Positions 1 through 10,829 of a stretch of 64,000 nucleotides of DNA are shown one piece after another. The position numbers were made by a program, and so were the translations under genes. The notes under the pieces were generated by a model, which saw only the letters and a program-made list of their open reading frames with translations, was not told the DNA's origin and did not search any database. The first letter of the stretch is position 1. Every line of letters begins with the position of its first letter. Source of the stretch: Crossaster papposus (lineage: Eukaryota; Echinodermata; Asteroidea; Velatida; Solasteridae); the NCBI GenBank assembly GCA_037893245.1, contig JBAIAA010000021.1:1798001-1862000 (forward strand), read 5' to 3'.

Positions 1-198
1 TTTTATAATTTTCACAAATATACTCAAGAATGAGAGATGTTTTGGGGGATTAGCTCAAATGGTAGAGCGCTCGCTTAGCATGCGAGAGGTACGGGGATCG
101 ATATCCGGATCTTCCAAATAATATTTCTTCATTTTTACTGTATGGCATTTCTTCATTTTGTTATTTTCTAAAATATACTCAAGAAAGAGATGTGTGTT

Positions 199-271
199 GG
201 GGGATTAGCTCAAATGGTAGAGCGCTCGCTTAGCATGCGAGAGGTACCGGGATCGGTACCCGGATCTTCCA
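199..271 (+). tRNA. tRNA-Ala(AGC), type C with A58G T-loop
   Basis: AGC anticodon and intact stems, but the T-loop reads ATCGGTA, changing the near-universal A58 to G. The leader is the B type otherwise found before TGC genes. This combination recurs at, for example, 17083, 19244, 27347, 28433, 29364, 30450, 32001, 34161, 39922, 50899, 52141, 59430 and 63773, so it is a stable third subtype. Known: A58 is methylated to m1A in most eukaryotic tRNAs, pairs across the T-loop, and lies in the B box bound by TFIIIC. Inference: lower transcription or stability than type A. Confidence 0.88.
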
Positions 272-353
272 AATAATATTTCTTCATTTTTACTGCATGG
301 TATTTCTTCATTTTATAATTTTCACAAATATACTCAAGAATGAGATATGTGTT

Positions 354-426
354 GGGGGATTAGCTCAAATGGTAGAGCGCTCGCTTAGCATGCGAGAGGT
401 ACCGGGATCGATACCCGGATCTTCCA
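354..426 (+). tRNA. tRNA-Ala(AGC), consensus copy
   Basis: All four stems are paired and the sequence equals the type A reference. It is the first fully intact AGC unit of the window, preceded by TGAGATATGTG instead of TGAGAGATGTG. Confidence 0.95.
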
Positions 427-509
427 AATAATTATGTGTTGATTTTTACTGTATGGCATTTCTTCATTTTGTAATTTTCTAAAATATACTCAAGAAAGAG
501 ATGTGTGTT

Positions 510-582
510 GGGGGATTAGCTCAAATGGTAGAGCGCTCGCTTTGCATGTGAGATGTACCGGGATCGATACCCGGATCTTCCA
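510..582 (+). tRNA. tRNA-Ala(TGC), consensus copy
   Basis: Equals the type B reference, with the full B leader and CATATAATATTTGTTG trailer. It is the first TGC unit in the window. Confidence 0.95.
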
Positions 583-664
583 TATAATATTTGTTGATTT
601 TTACTGCATGGTATTTCTTCATTGTATAATTTTCACAAATATACTCAAGAATGAGAGATGTGTT

Positions 665-737
665 GGGGGATTAGCTCAAATGGTAGAGCGCTCGCTTAGC
701 ATGCGAGAGGTACCGGGATCGATACCCGGATCTTCAA
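665..737 (+). tRNA. tRNA-Ala(AGC) with C72A
   Basis: Otherwise consensus, but the acceptor ends TCTTCAA, so G1 faces A72. The same change occurs at 5931, 47329, 48882, 50122, 51365 and 52607. It should weaken 5' and 3' end maturation and aminoacylation; the gene may still be transcribed. Confidence 0.85.
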
Positions 738-1594
738 AATAATATTTCTTCATTTTTACTGCATGGTATTTCTTTATATTATAATTTTCACAAATATACT
801 CAAGAATGAGAGATGTGTTGGGGGATTAGCTCAAAAGGTAGACCGCTCGCTTAGCATGCGAGAGGTACCGGGATCGATACCCGGATCTTCCAAATAATTA
901 TGTGTTGATTTTCACTGAATGGCATTTCTTCATTTTGTAATTTTCTAAAATATACTCAAGAAAGAGATGTGTGTTGGGGATTAGCTCAAATGGTAGAGCG
1001 CTCGCTTAGCATGCGAGAGGTACCGGGATCGATACCCGGATCTTCCAAATAATATTTCTTCATTTTTACTGCATGGTATTTCTTTATTTTATAATTTTCA
1101 CAAATATACTCAAGAATGAGAGATGTGTTGGGGGATTAGCTCAAATGGTAGTGCGATCGCTTAGCATGCGAGAGGTACCGGGATCGATACCCGGATCTTC
1201 CAAATAATATTTCTTCATTTTTACTGTATGGCATTTCTTCATTTTGTTATTTTCTAAAATATACTCAAGAAAGAGATGTGTGTTGGGGGATTAGCTCAAA
1301 TGGTAGATCGCTCGCTTTGCATGTGAGATGTACCGGGATCGATACCCGGATCTTCCATATAATATTTGTTGATTTTTACTGCATGGTATTTCTTTATTTT
1401 ATAATTTTCACAAATATACTCAAGAATGAGAGATTTGTTGGGGGATTAGCTCAAATGGTAGAGCGCTCGCTTAGCATGCGAGAGGTACCGGGATCGATAC
1501 CCGGATCTTCCAAATAATATTTCTTCATTTTTACTGCATGGTATTTCTTTATTTTATAATTTTCACAAATATACTCAAGAATGAGAGATGTGTC

Positions 1595-1666
1595 GGGGGA
1601 TTAGCTCAAATGGTAGAGCGCTCGCTTAGTATGCGAAGGTACCGGGATCGATACCCGGATCTTCCA
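1595..1666 (+). pseudogene. tRNA-Ala-derived unit with anticodon AGT and one-base deletion
   Basis: The anticodon loop reads TTAGTAT (AGT, a threonine anticodon). One base is missing after GCGA, so pair 27:43 is lost or the variable region is shortened (72 nt in all). The leader has TGTCGGGGG. G3:U70 is intact. Its duplicate at 4228 is the same. Probably a damaged copy. Confidence 0.8.
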
Positions 1667-2524
1667 AATAATTATGTGTTGATTTTTACTGTATGGCATT
1701 TCTTCATTTTGTAATTTTCTAAAATATACTCAAGAAAGAGATGTGTGTTGGGGGATTAGCTCAAATGGTAGAGCGCTCGCTTTGCATGTGAGATGTACCG
1801 GGATCGATACCCGGATCTTCCATATAATATTTGTTGATTTTTACTGCATGGTATTTCTTCATTGTATAATTTTCACAATTATACTAAAGAATGAGAGATG
1901 TGTTGGGGGATTAGCTCAAATGGTAGAGCGATCGCTTAGCATGCGAGAGGTACCGGGATCGATACCCGGATCTTCCAAATAATATTTCTTCATTTTTACT
2001 GCATGGTATTTCTTTATTTTATAATTTTCACAAATATACTCAAGAATGAGAGATGTGTTGGGGGATTAGCTCAAATGGTAGAGCACTCGCTTAGCATGCG
2101 AGAGGTACCGGGATCGATACCCGGATCTTCCAAATAACGTGTGTTGATTTTTACTGTATGGCATTTCTTCATTTTGTAATTTTCTAAAATATACTCAAGA
2201 AAGAGATGTGTGTTGGGGGATTAGCTCAAATGGTAGAGCGCTCGCTTTGCATGTGAGATGTACCGGGATCGATACCCGGATCTTCCATATAATATTTGTT
2301 GATTTTTACTGCATGGTATTTCTTCATTGTATAATTTTCACAAATATACTCAAGAATGAGAGATGTGTTGGGGGATTAGCTCAAATGGTAGAGCGCTCGC
2401 TTAGCATGCGAGAGGTACCGGGATCGATACCCGGATCTTCCAAATAATATGTGTTGATTTTTACTGTATGGCATTTCTTCATTTTGTAATTTTCTAAAAT
2501 ATACTAAAGAAAGAGATGTGTGTT

Positions 2525-2597
2525 GGGGGATTAGCTCAAATGGTAGAGCGCTCGCTTTGCATGTGAGATGTACCGGGATCGATACCCGGATCTTCCA
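2525..2597 (+). tRNA. tRNA-Ala(TGC), reference copy of the type B gene
   Basis: A 73-nt alanine tRNA gene with anticodon loop TTTGCAT, hence TGC, reading GCA and probably GCG. It differs from the AGC form at A34T, C40T (a G30:U40 wobble in the anticodon stem) and G45T in the variable region. The acceptor stem with G3:U70, the D arm, T arm and A73 are the same, so both isoacceptors come from one ancestral gene by anticodon change. It is nearly always preceded by the B leader (CTAAAATATACTCAAGAAAG then GTGTGTT) and followed by CATATAATATTTGTTG, so gene and flanks have been copied as one unit. Confidence 0.96.
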
Positions 2598-2651
2598 TAT
2601 AATATTTGTTGATTTTTACTGCATGGTATTTCTTCATTTTATAATTTTCAC

Positions 2652-2659
2652 AAATATAC
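2652..2659 (+). promoter_or_regulatory. TATA-like leader element before a type A gene (representative)
   Basis: AAATATAC sits 21-28 bp upstream of the gene at 2680 and is followed by CTCAAGAATGAGAGATGTG. The same block precedes nearly every AGC unit; in TGC units it is AAAATATAC, with AAAGAGATGTG after CTCAAG. Position and AT-richness fit an upstream element that helps TFIIIB placement, and the CAAG may hold a start site. Function is inferred from spacing only. Confidence 0.5.
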
Positions 2660-2687
2660 TCAAGAATGAGAGATGTGTTGGGGGATT

Positions 2688-2699
2688 AGCTCAAATGGT
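2688..2699 (+). promoter_or_regulatory. Internal A box (representative)
   Basis: TAGCTCAAATGG, tRNA positions 8-19, fits the pol III A-box pattern TRGCNNARNGG apart from one extra D-loop base. Copies with G10T (for example 20176) or G10A (16927) damage this box. Confidence 0.75.
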
Positions 2700-2730
2700 A
2701 GAGCGCTCGCTTAGCATGCGAGAGGTACCG

Positions 2731-2741
2731 GGATCGATACC
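2731..2741 (+). promoter_or_regulatory. Internal B box (representative)
   Basis: GGATCGATACC, tRNA positions 52-62, matches GGTTCGANNCC except for T54A. The change is shared by nearly all copies; the unit at 43915 carries the canonical T54. With 410 units the window holds about 400 potential TFIIIC sites. Confidence 0.75.
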
Positions 2742-2767
2742 CGGATCTTCCAAATAATATTTCTTCA

Positions 2768-2772
2768 TTTTT
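2768..2772 (+). terminator. Pol III T5 terminator (representative)
   Basis: TTTTT begins 16 nt after A73 of the gene at 2680. Nearly every spacer carries it at the same place: after CATAATATTTCTTCA-like trailers for AGC genes and TTGTTGA-like trailers for TGC genes. Each unit therefore looks separately terminated rather than part of a long precursor. Spacers with the run altered (for example GATTTGTACT near 49436) may read through. Confidence 0.75.
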
Positions 2773-3689
2773 ACTGCATGGTATTTCTTTATTTTATAAT
2801 TTTCACAAATATACTCAAGAATGAGAGATGTGTTGGGGGATTAGCTCAAATGGTAGAGCGCTCGCTTAGCATGCGAAGGTACCGGGATCGATACCCGGAT
2901 CTTCCAAATAATATGTGTTGATTTTTACTGTATGGCATTTCTTCATTTTGTAATTTTCTAAAATATACTCAAGAAAGAGATGTGTGTTGGGGGATTAGCT
3001 CAAATGGTAGAGCGCTCGCTTTGCATGTGAGATGTACCGGGATCGATACCCGGATCTTCCATATAATATTTGTTGATTTTTACTGCATGGTATTTCTTCA
3101 TTTTATAATTTTCACAAATATACTCAAGAATGAGAGATGTGTTGGGGGATTAGCTCAAATGGTAGAGCGCTCGCTTAGCATGCGAGAGGTACCGGGATCG
3201 ATACCCGGATCTTCCAAATAATATTTCTTCATTTTTACTGCATGGTATTTCTTTATTTTATAATTTTCACAAATATACTCAAGAATGAGAGATGTGTCGG
3301 GGGATTAGCTCAAATGGTAGAGCGCTCGCTTAGCATGCGAAGGTACCGGGATCGATACCCGGATCTTCCAAATAATATGTGTTGATTTTTACTGTATGGC
3401 ATTTCTTCATTTTGTAATTTTCTAAAATATACTCAAGAAAGAGATGTGTGTTGGGTGATTAGCTCAAATGGTAGAGCGCTCGCTTTGCATGTGAGATGTA
3501 CCGGGATCGATACCCGGATCTTCCATATAATATTTGTTGATTTTTACTGCATGGTATTTCTTTATTTTATAATTTTCACAAATATACTCAAGAATGAGAG
3601 ATGTGTTGGGGGATTAGCTCAAATGGTAGAGCGCTCGCTTAGCATGCGAGAGGTACCGGGATCGATACCCGGATCTTCCAAATAATATT

Positions 3690-5085
3690 TCTTCATTTTT
3701 ACTGCATGGTATTTCTTTATTTTATAATTTTCACAAATATACTCAAGAATGAGAGATGTGTTGGGGGATTAGCTCAAATGGTAGTGCGATCGCTTAGCAT
3801 GCGAGAGGTACCGGGATCGATACCCGGATCTTCCAAATAATATTTCTTCATTTTTACTGTATGGCATTTCTTCATTTTGTTATTTTCTAAAATATACTCA
3901 AGAAAGAGATGTGTGTTGGGGGATTAGCTCAAATGGTAGATCGCTCGCTTTGCATGTGAGATGTACCGGGATCGATACCCGGATCTTCCATATAATATTT
4001 GTTGATTTTTACTGCATGGTATTTCTTTATTTTATAATTTTCACAAATATACTCAAGAATGAGAGATTTGTTGGGGGATTAGCTCAAATGGTAGAGCGCT
4101 CGCTTAGCATGCGAGAGGTACCGGGATCGATACCCGGATCTTCCAAATAATATTTCTTCATTTTTACTGCATGGTATTTCTTTATTTTATAATTTTCACA
4201 AATATACTCAAGAATGAGAGATGTGTCGGGGGATTAGCTCAAATGGTAGAGCGCTCGCTTAGTATGCGAAGGTACCGGGATCGATACCCGGATCTTCCAA
4301 ATAATTATGTGTTGATTTTTACTGTATGGCATTTCTTCATTTTGTAATTTTCTAAAATATACTCAAGAAAGAGATGTGTGTTGGGGGATTAGCTCAAATG
4401 GTAGAGCGCTCGCTTTGCATGTGAGATGTACCGGGATCGATACCCGGATCTTCCATATAATATTTGTTGATTTTTACTGCATGGTATTTCTTCATTGTAT
4501 AATTTTCACAATTATACTAAAGAATGAGAGATGTGTTGGGGGATTAGCTCAAATGGTAGAGCGATCGCTTAGCATGCGAGAGGTACCGGGATCGATACCC
4601 GGATCTTCCAAATAATATTTCTTCATTTTTACTGCATGGTATTTCTTTATTTTATAATTTTCACAAATATACTCAAGAATGAGAGATGTGTTGGGGGATT
4701 AGCTCAAATGGTAGAGCACTCGCTTAGCATGCGAGAGGTACCGGGATCGATACCCGGATCTTCCAAATAACGTGTGTTGATTTTTACTGTATGGCATTTC
4801 TTCATTTTGTAATTTTCTAAAATATACTCAAGAAAGAGATGTGTGTTGGGGGATTAGCTCAAATGGTAGAGCGCTCGCTTTGCATGTGAGATGTACCGGG
4901 ATCGATACCCGGATCTTCCATATAATATTTGTTGATTTTTACTGCATGGTATTTCTTCATTGTATAATTTTCACAAATATACTCAAGAATGAGAGATGTG
5001 TTGGGGGATTAGCTCAAATGGTAGAGCGCTCGCTTAGCATGCGAGAGGTACCGGGATCGATACCCGGATCTTCCAAATAATATGT
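3690..5085 (+). repeat. Array block 3: second copy of the nine-gene segment
   Basis: Unit starts: 3763, 3918t, 4073, 4228 (AGT), 4383t, 4538, 4693, 4848t, 5003. Every unit lies exactly 2633 bp (17 units) after its partner in 1130-2370 and carries the same private variants: GATC at 3918, anticodon AGT at 4228, C27A at 4538 and G26A at 4693. The match extends into the spacers, for example the unusual TACTAAAGAATG leader before 4538. This is a segmental duplication by unequal exchange or a similar process. Confidence 0.93.
4228..4299 (+). pseudogene. Duplicate of the AGT-anticodon unit
   Basis: Same anticodon change, one-base deletion and TGTCGGGGG leader as the unit 2633 bp upstream, so the variant arose before that duplication. 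Confidence 0.8.
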
Positions 5086-6551
5086 GTTGATTTTTACTGC
5101 ATGGTATTTCTTTATTTTATAATTTTCACAAATATACTCAAGAATGAGAGATGTGTTGGGGGATTAGCTCAAATGGTAGAGCGCTCGCTTAGCATGCGAG
5201 AGGTACCGGGATCGATACCCGGATCTTCCAAATAATATTTCTTCATTTTTACTGCATGGTATTTCTTTATTTTATAATTTTCACAAATATACTCAAGAAT
5301 GAGAGATGTGTTGGGGGATTAGCTCAAATGGTAGAGCGCTCGCTTAGCATGCGAAGGTACCGGGATCGATACCCGGATCTTCCAAATAATATGTGTTGAT
5401 TTTTACTGTATGGCATTTCTTCATTTTGTAATTTTCTAAAATATACTCAAGAAAGAGATGTGTGTTGGGGGATTAGCTCAAATGGTAGAGCGCTCGCTTT
5501 GCATGTGAGATGTACCGGGATCGATACCCGGATCTTCCATATAATATTTGTTGATTTTTACTGCATGGTATTTCTTCATTTTATAATTTTCACAAATATA
5601 CTCAAGAATGAGAGATGTGTTGGGGGATTAGCTCAAATGGTAGAGCGCTCGCTTAGCATGCGAAGGTACCGGGATCGATACCCGGATCTTCCAAATAATA
5701 TGTGTTGATTTTTACTGTATGGCATTTCTTCATTTTGTAATTTTCTAAAATATACTCAAGAAAGAGATGTGTGTTGGGTGATTAGCTCAAATGGTAGAGC
5801 GCTCGCTTTGCATGTGAGATGTACCGGGATCGATACCCGGATCTTCCATATAATATTTGTTGATTTTTACTGCATGGTATTTCTTCATTGTATAATTTTC
5901 ACAAATATACTCAAGAATGAGAGATGTGTTGGGGGATTAGCTCAAAAGGTAGACCGCTCGCTTAGCATGCGAGAGGTACCGGGATCGATACCCGGATCTT
6001 CAAAATAATTATGTGTTGATTTTTACTGTATGGCATTTCTTCATTTTGTAATTTTCTAAAATATACTCAAGAAAGAGATGTGTGTTGGGGGATTAGCTCA
6101 AATGGTAGAGCGCTCGCTTTGCATGTGAGATGTACCGGGATCGATACCCGGATCTTCCATATAATATTTGTTGATTTTTACTGCATGGTATTTCTTCATT
6201 GTATAATTTTCACAAATATACTAAAGAATGAGAGATGTGTTGGGGGATTAGCTCAAATGGTAGAGCGATCGTTTAGCATGCGAGAGGTACCGGGATCGAT
6301 ACCCGGATCTTCCAAATAATATTTCTTCATTTTTACTGCATGGTATTTCTTTATTTTATAATTTTCACAAATATACTCAAGAATGAGAGATGTGTTGGGG
6401 GATTAGCTCAAATGGTAGAGCGCTCGCTTAGCATGCGAGAGGTACCGGGATCGATACCCGGATCTTCCAAATAATGTGTGTTGATTTTTACTGTATGGCA
6501 TTTCTTCATTTTGTAATTTTCTAAAATATACTCAAGAAAGAGATGTGTGTT

Positions 6552-6623
6552 GGGGGATTAGCTCAAATAGTAGAGCGCTCGCTTTGCATGTGAGATGTAC
6601 CGGATCGATACCCGGATCTTCCA
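6552..6623 (+). pseudogene. tRNA-Ala(TGC) with lost D-loop G and T-stem deletion
   Basis: The D-loop reads AAATAGTA, removing one of the conserved GG pair (G18/G19) that docks with the T-loop. One T-stem G is missing (CCGG before ATCGATA); 72 nt. The counterpart at 9961 is intact. Confidence 0.8.
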
Positions 6624-9494
6624 TATAATATTTGTTGATTTTTACTGCATGGTATTTCTTCATTGTATAATTTTCACAAATATACTCAAGAATGAGAGAT
6701 GTGTTGGGGGATTAGCTCAAATGGTAGAGCGCTCGCTTAGCATGCGAGAAGTACCGGGATCGATACCCGGATCTTCCAAATAATGTGTGTTGATTTTTAC
6801 TGTATGGCATTTCTTCATTTTGTAATTTTCTAAAATATACTCAAGAAAGAGATGTGTGTTGGGGGATTAGCTCAAATGGTAGAGCGCTCGCTTTGCATGT
6901 GAGATGTACCGGGATCGATACCCGGATCTTCCATATAATATTTGTTGATTTTTACTGCATGGTATTTCTTCATTGTATAATTTTCACAAATATACTCAAG
7001 AATGAGAGATGTGTTGGGGGATTAGCTCAAATGGTAGAGCGCTCGCTTAGCATGCGAGAGGTACCGGGATCGATACCCGGATCTTCCAAATAATATGTGT
7101 TGATTTTTACTGTATGGCATTTCTTCATTTTGTAATTTTCTAAAATATACTCAAGAAAGAGATGTGTGTTGGGGGATTAGCTCAAATGGTAGAGCGCTCG
7201 CTTTGCATGTGAGATGTACCGGGATCGATACCCGGATCTTCCATATAATATTTGTTGATTTTTACTGCATGGTATTTCTTCATTTTATAATTTTCACAAA
7301 TATACTCAAGAATGAGAGATGTGTTGGGGGATTAGCTCAAATGGTAGAGCGCTCGCTTAGCATGCGAGAGGTACCGGGATCGATACCCGGATCTTCCAAA
7401 TAATATTTCTTCATTTTTACTGCATGGTATTTCTTTATTTTATAATTTTCACAAATATACTCAAGAATGAGAGATGTGTTGGGGGATTAGCTCAAATGGT
7501 AGAGCGCTCGCTTAGCATGCGAAGGTACCGGGATCGATACCCGGATCTTCCAAATAATATGTGTTGATTTTTACTGTATGGCATTTCTTCATTTTGTAAT
7601 TTTCTAAAATATACTCAAGAAAGAGATGTGTGTTGGGGGATTAGCTCAAATGGTAGAGCGCTCGCTTTGCATGTGAGATGTACCGGGATCGATACCCGGA
7701 TCTTCCATATAATATTTGTTGATTTTTACTGCATGGTATTTCTTCATTTTATAATTTTCACAAATATACTCAAGAATGAGAGATGTGTTGGGGGATTAGC
7801 TCAAATGGTAGAGCGCTCGCTTAGCATGCGAGAGGTACCGGGATCGATACCCGGATCTTCCAAATAATATTTCTTCATTTTTACTGCATGGTATTTCTTT
7901 ATTTTATAATTTTCACAAATATACTCAAGAATGAGAGATGTGTTGGGGGATTAGCTCAAATGGTAGAGCGATCGCTTAGCATGCGAGAGGTACCGGGATC
8001 GATACCCGGATCTTCCAAATAATATTTCTTCATTTTTACTGTATGGCATTTCTTCATTTTGTTATTTTCTAAAATATACTCAAGAAAGAGATGTGTGTTG
8101 GGGGATTAGCTCAAATGGTAGAGCGCTCGCTTTGCATGTGAGATGTACCGGGATCGATACCCGGATCTTCCATATAATATTTGTTGATTTTTACTGCATG
8201 GTATTTCTTTATTTTATGATTTTCACAAATATACTCAAGAATGAGAGATTTGTTGGGGGATTAGCTCAAATGGTAGAGCGCTCGCTTAGCATGCGAGAGG
8301 TACCGGGATCGATACCCGGATCTTCCAAATAATATTTCTTCATTTTTACTGTATGGCATTTCTTCATTTTGTAATTTTCTAAAATATACTCAAGAAAGAG
8401 ATGTGTGTTGGGGGATTAGCTCAAATGGTAGAGCGCTCGCTTTGCATGTGAGATGTACCGGGATCGATACCCGGATCTTCCATAAAATATTTGTTGATTT
8501 TTACTGCATGGTATTTCTTCATTTTATAATTTTCACAAATATACTCAAGAATGAGAGATGTGTTGGGGGATTAGCTCAAATGGTAGAGCGATCGCTTAGC
8601 ATGCGAGAGGTACCGGGATCGATACCCGGATCTTCCAAATAATATGTGTTGATTTTTACTGTATGGCATTTCTTCATTTTGTAATTTTCTAAAATATACT
8701 CAAGAAAGAGATGTGTGTTGGGGGATTAGCTCAAATGGTAGAGCGCTCGCTTTGCATCTGAGATGTACCGGGATCGATACCCGGATCTTTCATATAATAT
8801 GTGTTGATTTTTACTGCATGGTATTTCTTCATTTTATAATTTTCACAAATATACTCAAGAATGAGAGATGTGTTGGGGGATTAGCTCAAATGGTAGAGCG
8901 CTCGCTTAGCATGCGAGAGGTACCGGGATCGATACCCGGATCTTCCAAATAATATTTCTTCATTTTTACTGCATGGTATTTCTTTATTTTATAATTTTCA
9001 CAAATATACTCAAGAATGAGAGATGTGTTGGGGGATTAGCTCAAATGGTAGAGCGCTCGCTTAGCATGCGAAGGTACCGGGATCGATACCCGGATCTTCC
9101 AAATAATATGTGTTGATTTTTACTGTATGGCATTTCTTCATTTTGTAATTTTCTAAAATATACTCAAGAAAGAGATGTGTGTTGGGTGATTAGCTCAAAT
9201 GGTAGAGCGCTCGCTTTGCATGTGAGATGTACCGGGATCGATACCCGGATCTTCCATATAATATTTGTTGATTTTTACTTCATGGTATTTCTTCATTGTA
9301 TAATTTTCACAAATATACTCAAGAATGAGAGATGTGTTGGGGGATTAGCTCAAAAGGTAGACCGCTCGCTTAGCATGCGAGAGGTACCGGGATCGATACC
9401 CGGATCTTCCAAATAATTATGTGTTGATTTTTACTGTATGGCATTTCTTCATTTTGTAATTTTCTAAAATATACTCAAGAAAGAGATGTGTGTT

Positions 9495-9568
9495 GGGGGA
9501 TTAGCTCAAAATGGTAGAGCGCTCGCTTTGCATGTGAGATGTACCGGGATCGATACCCGGATCTTCCA
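9495..9568 (+). tRNA. tRNA-Ala(TGC) with one extra D-loop A
   Basis: The D-loop is AAAATGGTA, 74 nt in all. D-loop length varies naturally, so it may still fold. Its counterpart at 6087 has the normal loop. Confidence 0.82.
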
Positions 9569-10829
9569 TATAATATTTGTTGATTTTTACTGCATGGTAT
9601 TTCTTCATTGTATAATTTTCACAAATATACTAAAGAATGAGAGATGTGTTGGGGGATTAGCTCAAAAGGTAGAGCGATCGCTTAGCATGCGAGAGGTACC
9701 GGGATCGATACCCGGATCTTCCAAATAATATTTCTTCATTTTTACTGCATGGTATTTCTTTATTTTATAATTTTCACAAATATACTCAAGAATGAGAGAT
9801 GTGTTGGGGGATTAGCTCAAATGGTAGAGCGCTCGCTTAGCATGCGAGAGGTACCGGGATCGATACCCGGATCTTCCAAATAATGTGTGTTGATTTTTAC
9901 TGTATGGCATTTCTTCATTTTGTAATTTTCTAAAATATACTCAAGAAAGAGATGTGTGTTGGGGGATTAGCTCAAATGGTAGAGCGCTCGCTTTGCATGT
10001 GAGATGTACCGGGATCGATACCCGGATCTTCCATATAATATTTGTTGATTTTTACTGCATGGTATTTCTTCATTGTATAATTTTCACAAATATACTCAAG
10101 AATGAGAGATGTGTTGGGGGATTAGCTCAAATGGTAGAGCGCTCGCTTAGCATGCGAGAGGTACCGGGATCGATACCCGGATCTTCCAAATAATGTGTGT
10201 TGATTTTTACTGTATGGCATTTCTTCATTTTGTAATTTTCTAAAATATACTCAAGAAAGAGATGTGTGTTGGGGGATTAGCTCAAATGGTAGAGCGCTCG
10301 CTTTGCATGTGAGATGTACCGGGATCGATACCCGGATCTTCCATATAATATTTGTTGATTTTTACTGCATGGTATTTCTTCATTGTATAATTTTCACAAA
10401 TATACTCAAGAATGAGAGATGTGTTGGGGGATTAGCTCAAATGGTAGAGCGCTCGCTTAGCATGCGAGAGGTACCGGGATCGATACCCGGATCTTCTAAA
10501 TAATATGTGTTGATTTTTACTGTATGGCATTTCTTCATTTTGTAATTTTCTAAAATATACTCAAGAAAGAGATGTGTGTTGGGGGATTAGCTCAAATGGT
10601 AGAGCGCTCGCTTTGCATGTGAGATGTACCGGGATCGATACCCGGATCTTCCATATAATATTTGTTGATTTTTACTGCATGGTATTTCTTCATTTTATAA
10701 TTTTCACAAATATACTCAAGAATGAGAGATGTGTTGGGGGATTAGCTCAAATGGTAGAGCGCTCGCTTAGCATGCGAGAGGTACCGGGATCGATACCCGG
10801 ATCTTCCAAATAATATTTCTTCATTTTTA

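Larger units (their letters stand above)
1..1060 (+). repeat. Array block 1: seven tRNA-Ala units
   Basis: Unit starts (t marks TGC, others AGC; each runs 73 nt unless stated): 44, 199, 354, 510t, 665, 820, 976. The unit at 44 has T-stem changes (C50G, C61T). 199 is type C (A58G). 665 has C72A, unpairing G1. 820 has an AAAAGG D-loop and GACC in place of GAGC (C11/C24 mismatch). 976 has only four leading Gs and is 72 nt. Confidence 0.93.
2680..2752 (+). tRNA. tRNA-Ala(AGC), reference copy of the type A gene
   Basis: A 73-nt alanine tRNA gene with every stem paired: acceptor 1-7 with 66-72, D stem 10-13 with 22-25, anticodon stem 27-31 with 39-43, T stem 49-53 with 61-65. The anticodon loop TTAGCAT gives AGC; A34 is normally edited to inosine in eukaryotes, letting it read GCU, GCC and GCA. 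G3:U70 and A73 mark it for alanyl-tRNA synthetase. The T-loop is ATCGATA, with A54 in place of the usual T54, a variant I recall from animal tRNA-Ala. There is no intron and no encoded CCA tail. It lies between a TGC gene upstream and another AGC gene downstream and has its own leader and T5 stop. It is the commonest sequence form in the window. Confidence 0.96.
1060..3690 (+). repeat. Array block 2: 17 units; its first nine recur 2633 bp later
   Basis: Unit starts: 1130, 1285t, 1440, 1595 (AGT), 1750t, 1905, 2060, 2215t, 2370, 2525t, 2680, 2835, 2989t, 3144, 3299, 3453t, 3608. Diagnostic changes: 1130 GTGC for GAGC plus C27A; 1285 GATC for GAGC; 1905 C27A; 2060 G26A; 2835 and 3299 lack one G after GCGA (72 nt); 3453 has T4. 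Units 1130-2370 reappear with the same changes at 3763-5003. Confidence 0.93.

Noticed and set aside
503-742. About 110 repeated small open frames (61-102 codons) as a protein family
   Set aside because: They translate tRNA genes and spacer, start mostly at GTG, follow the tRNA repeat exactly, and have no ribosome-site or codon-use signal. Conservation is explained by the tRNA array.
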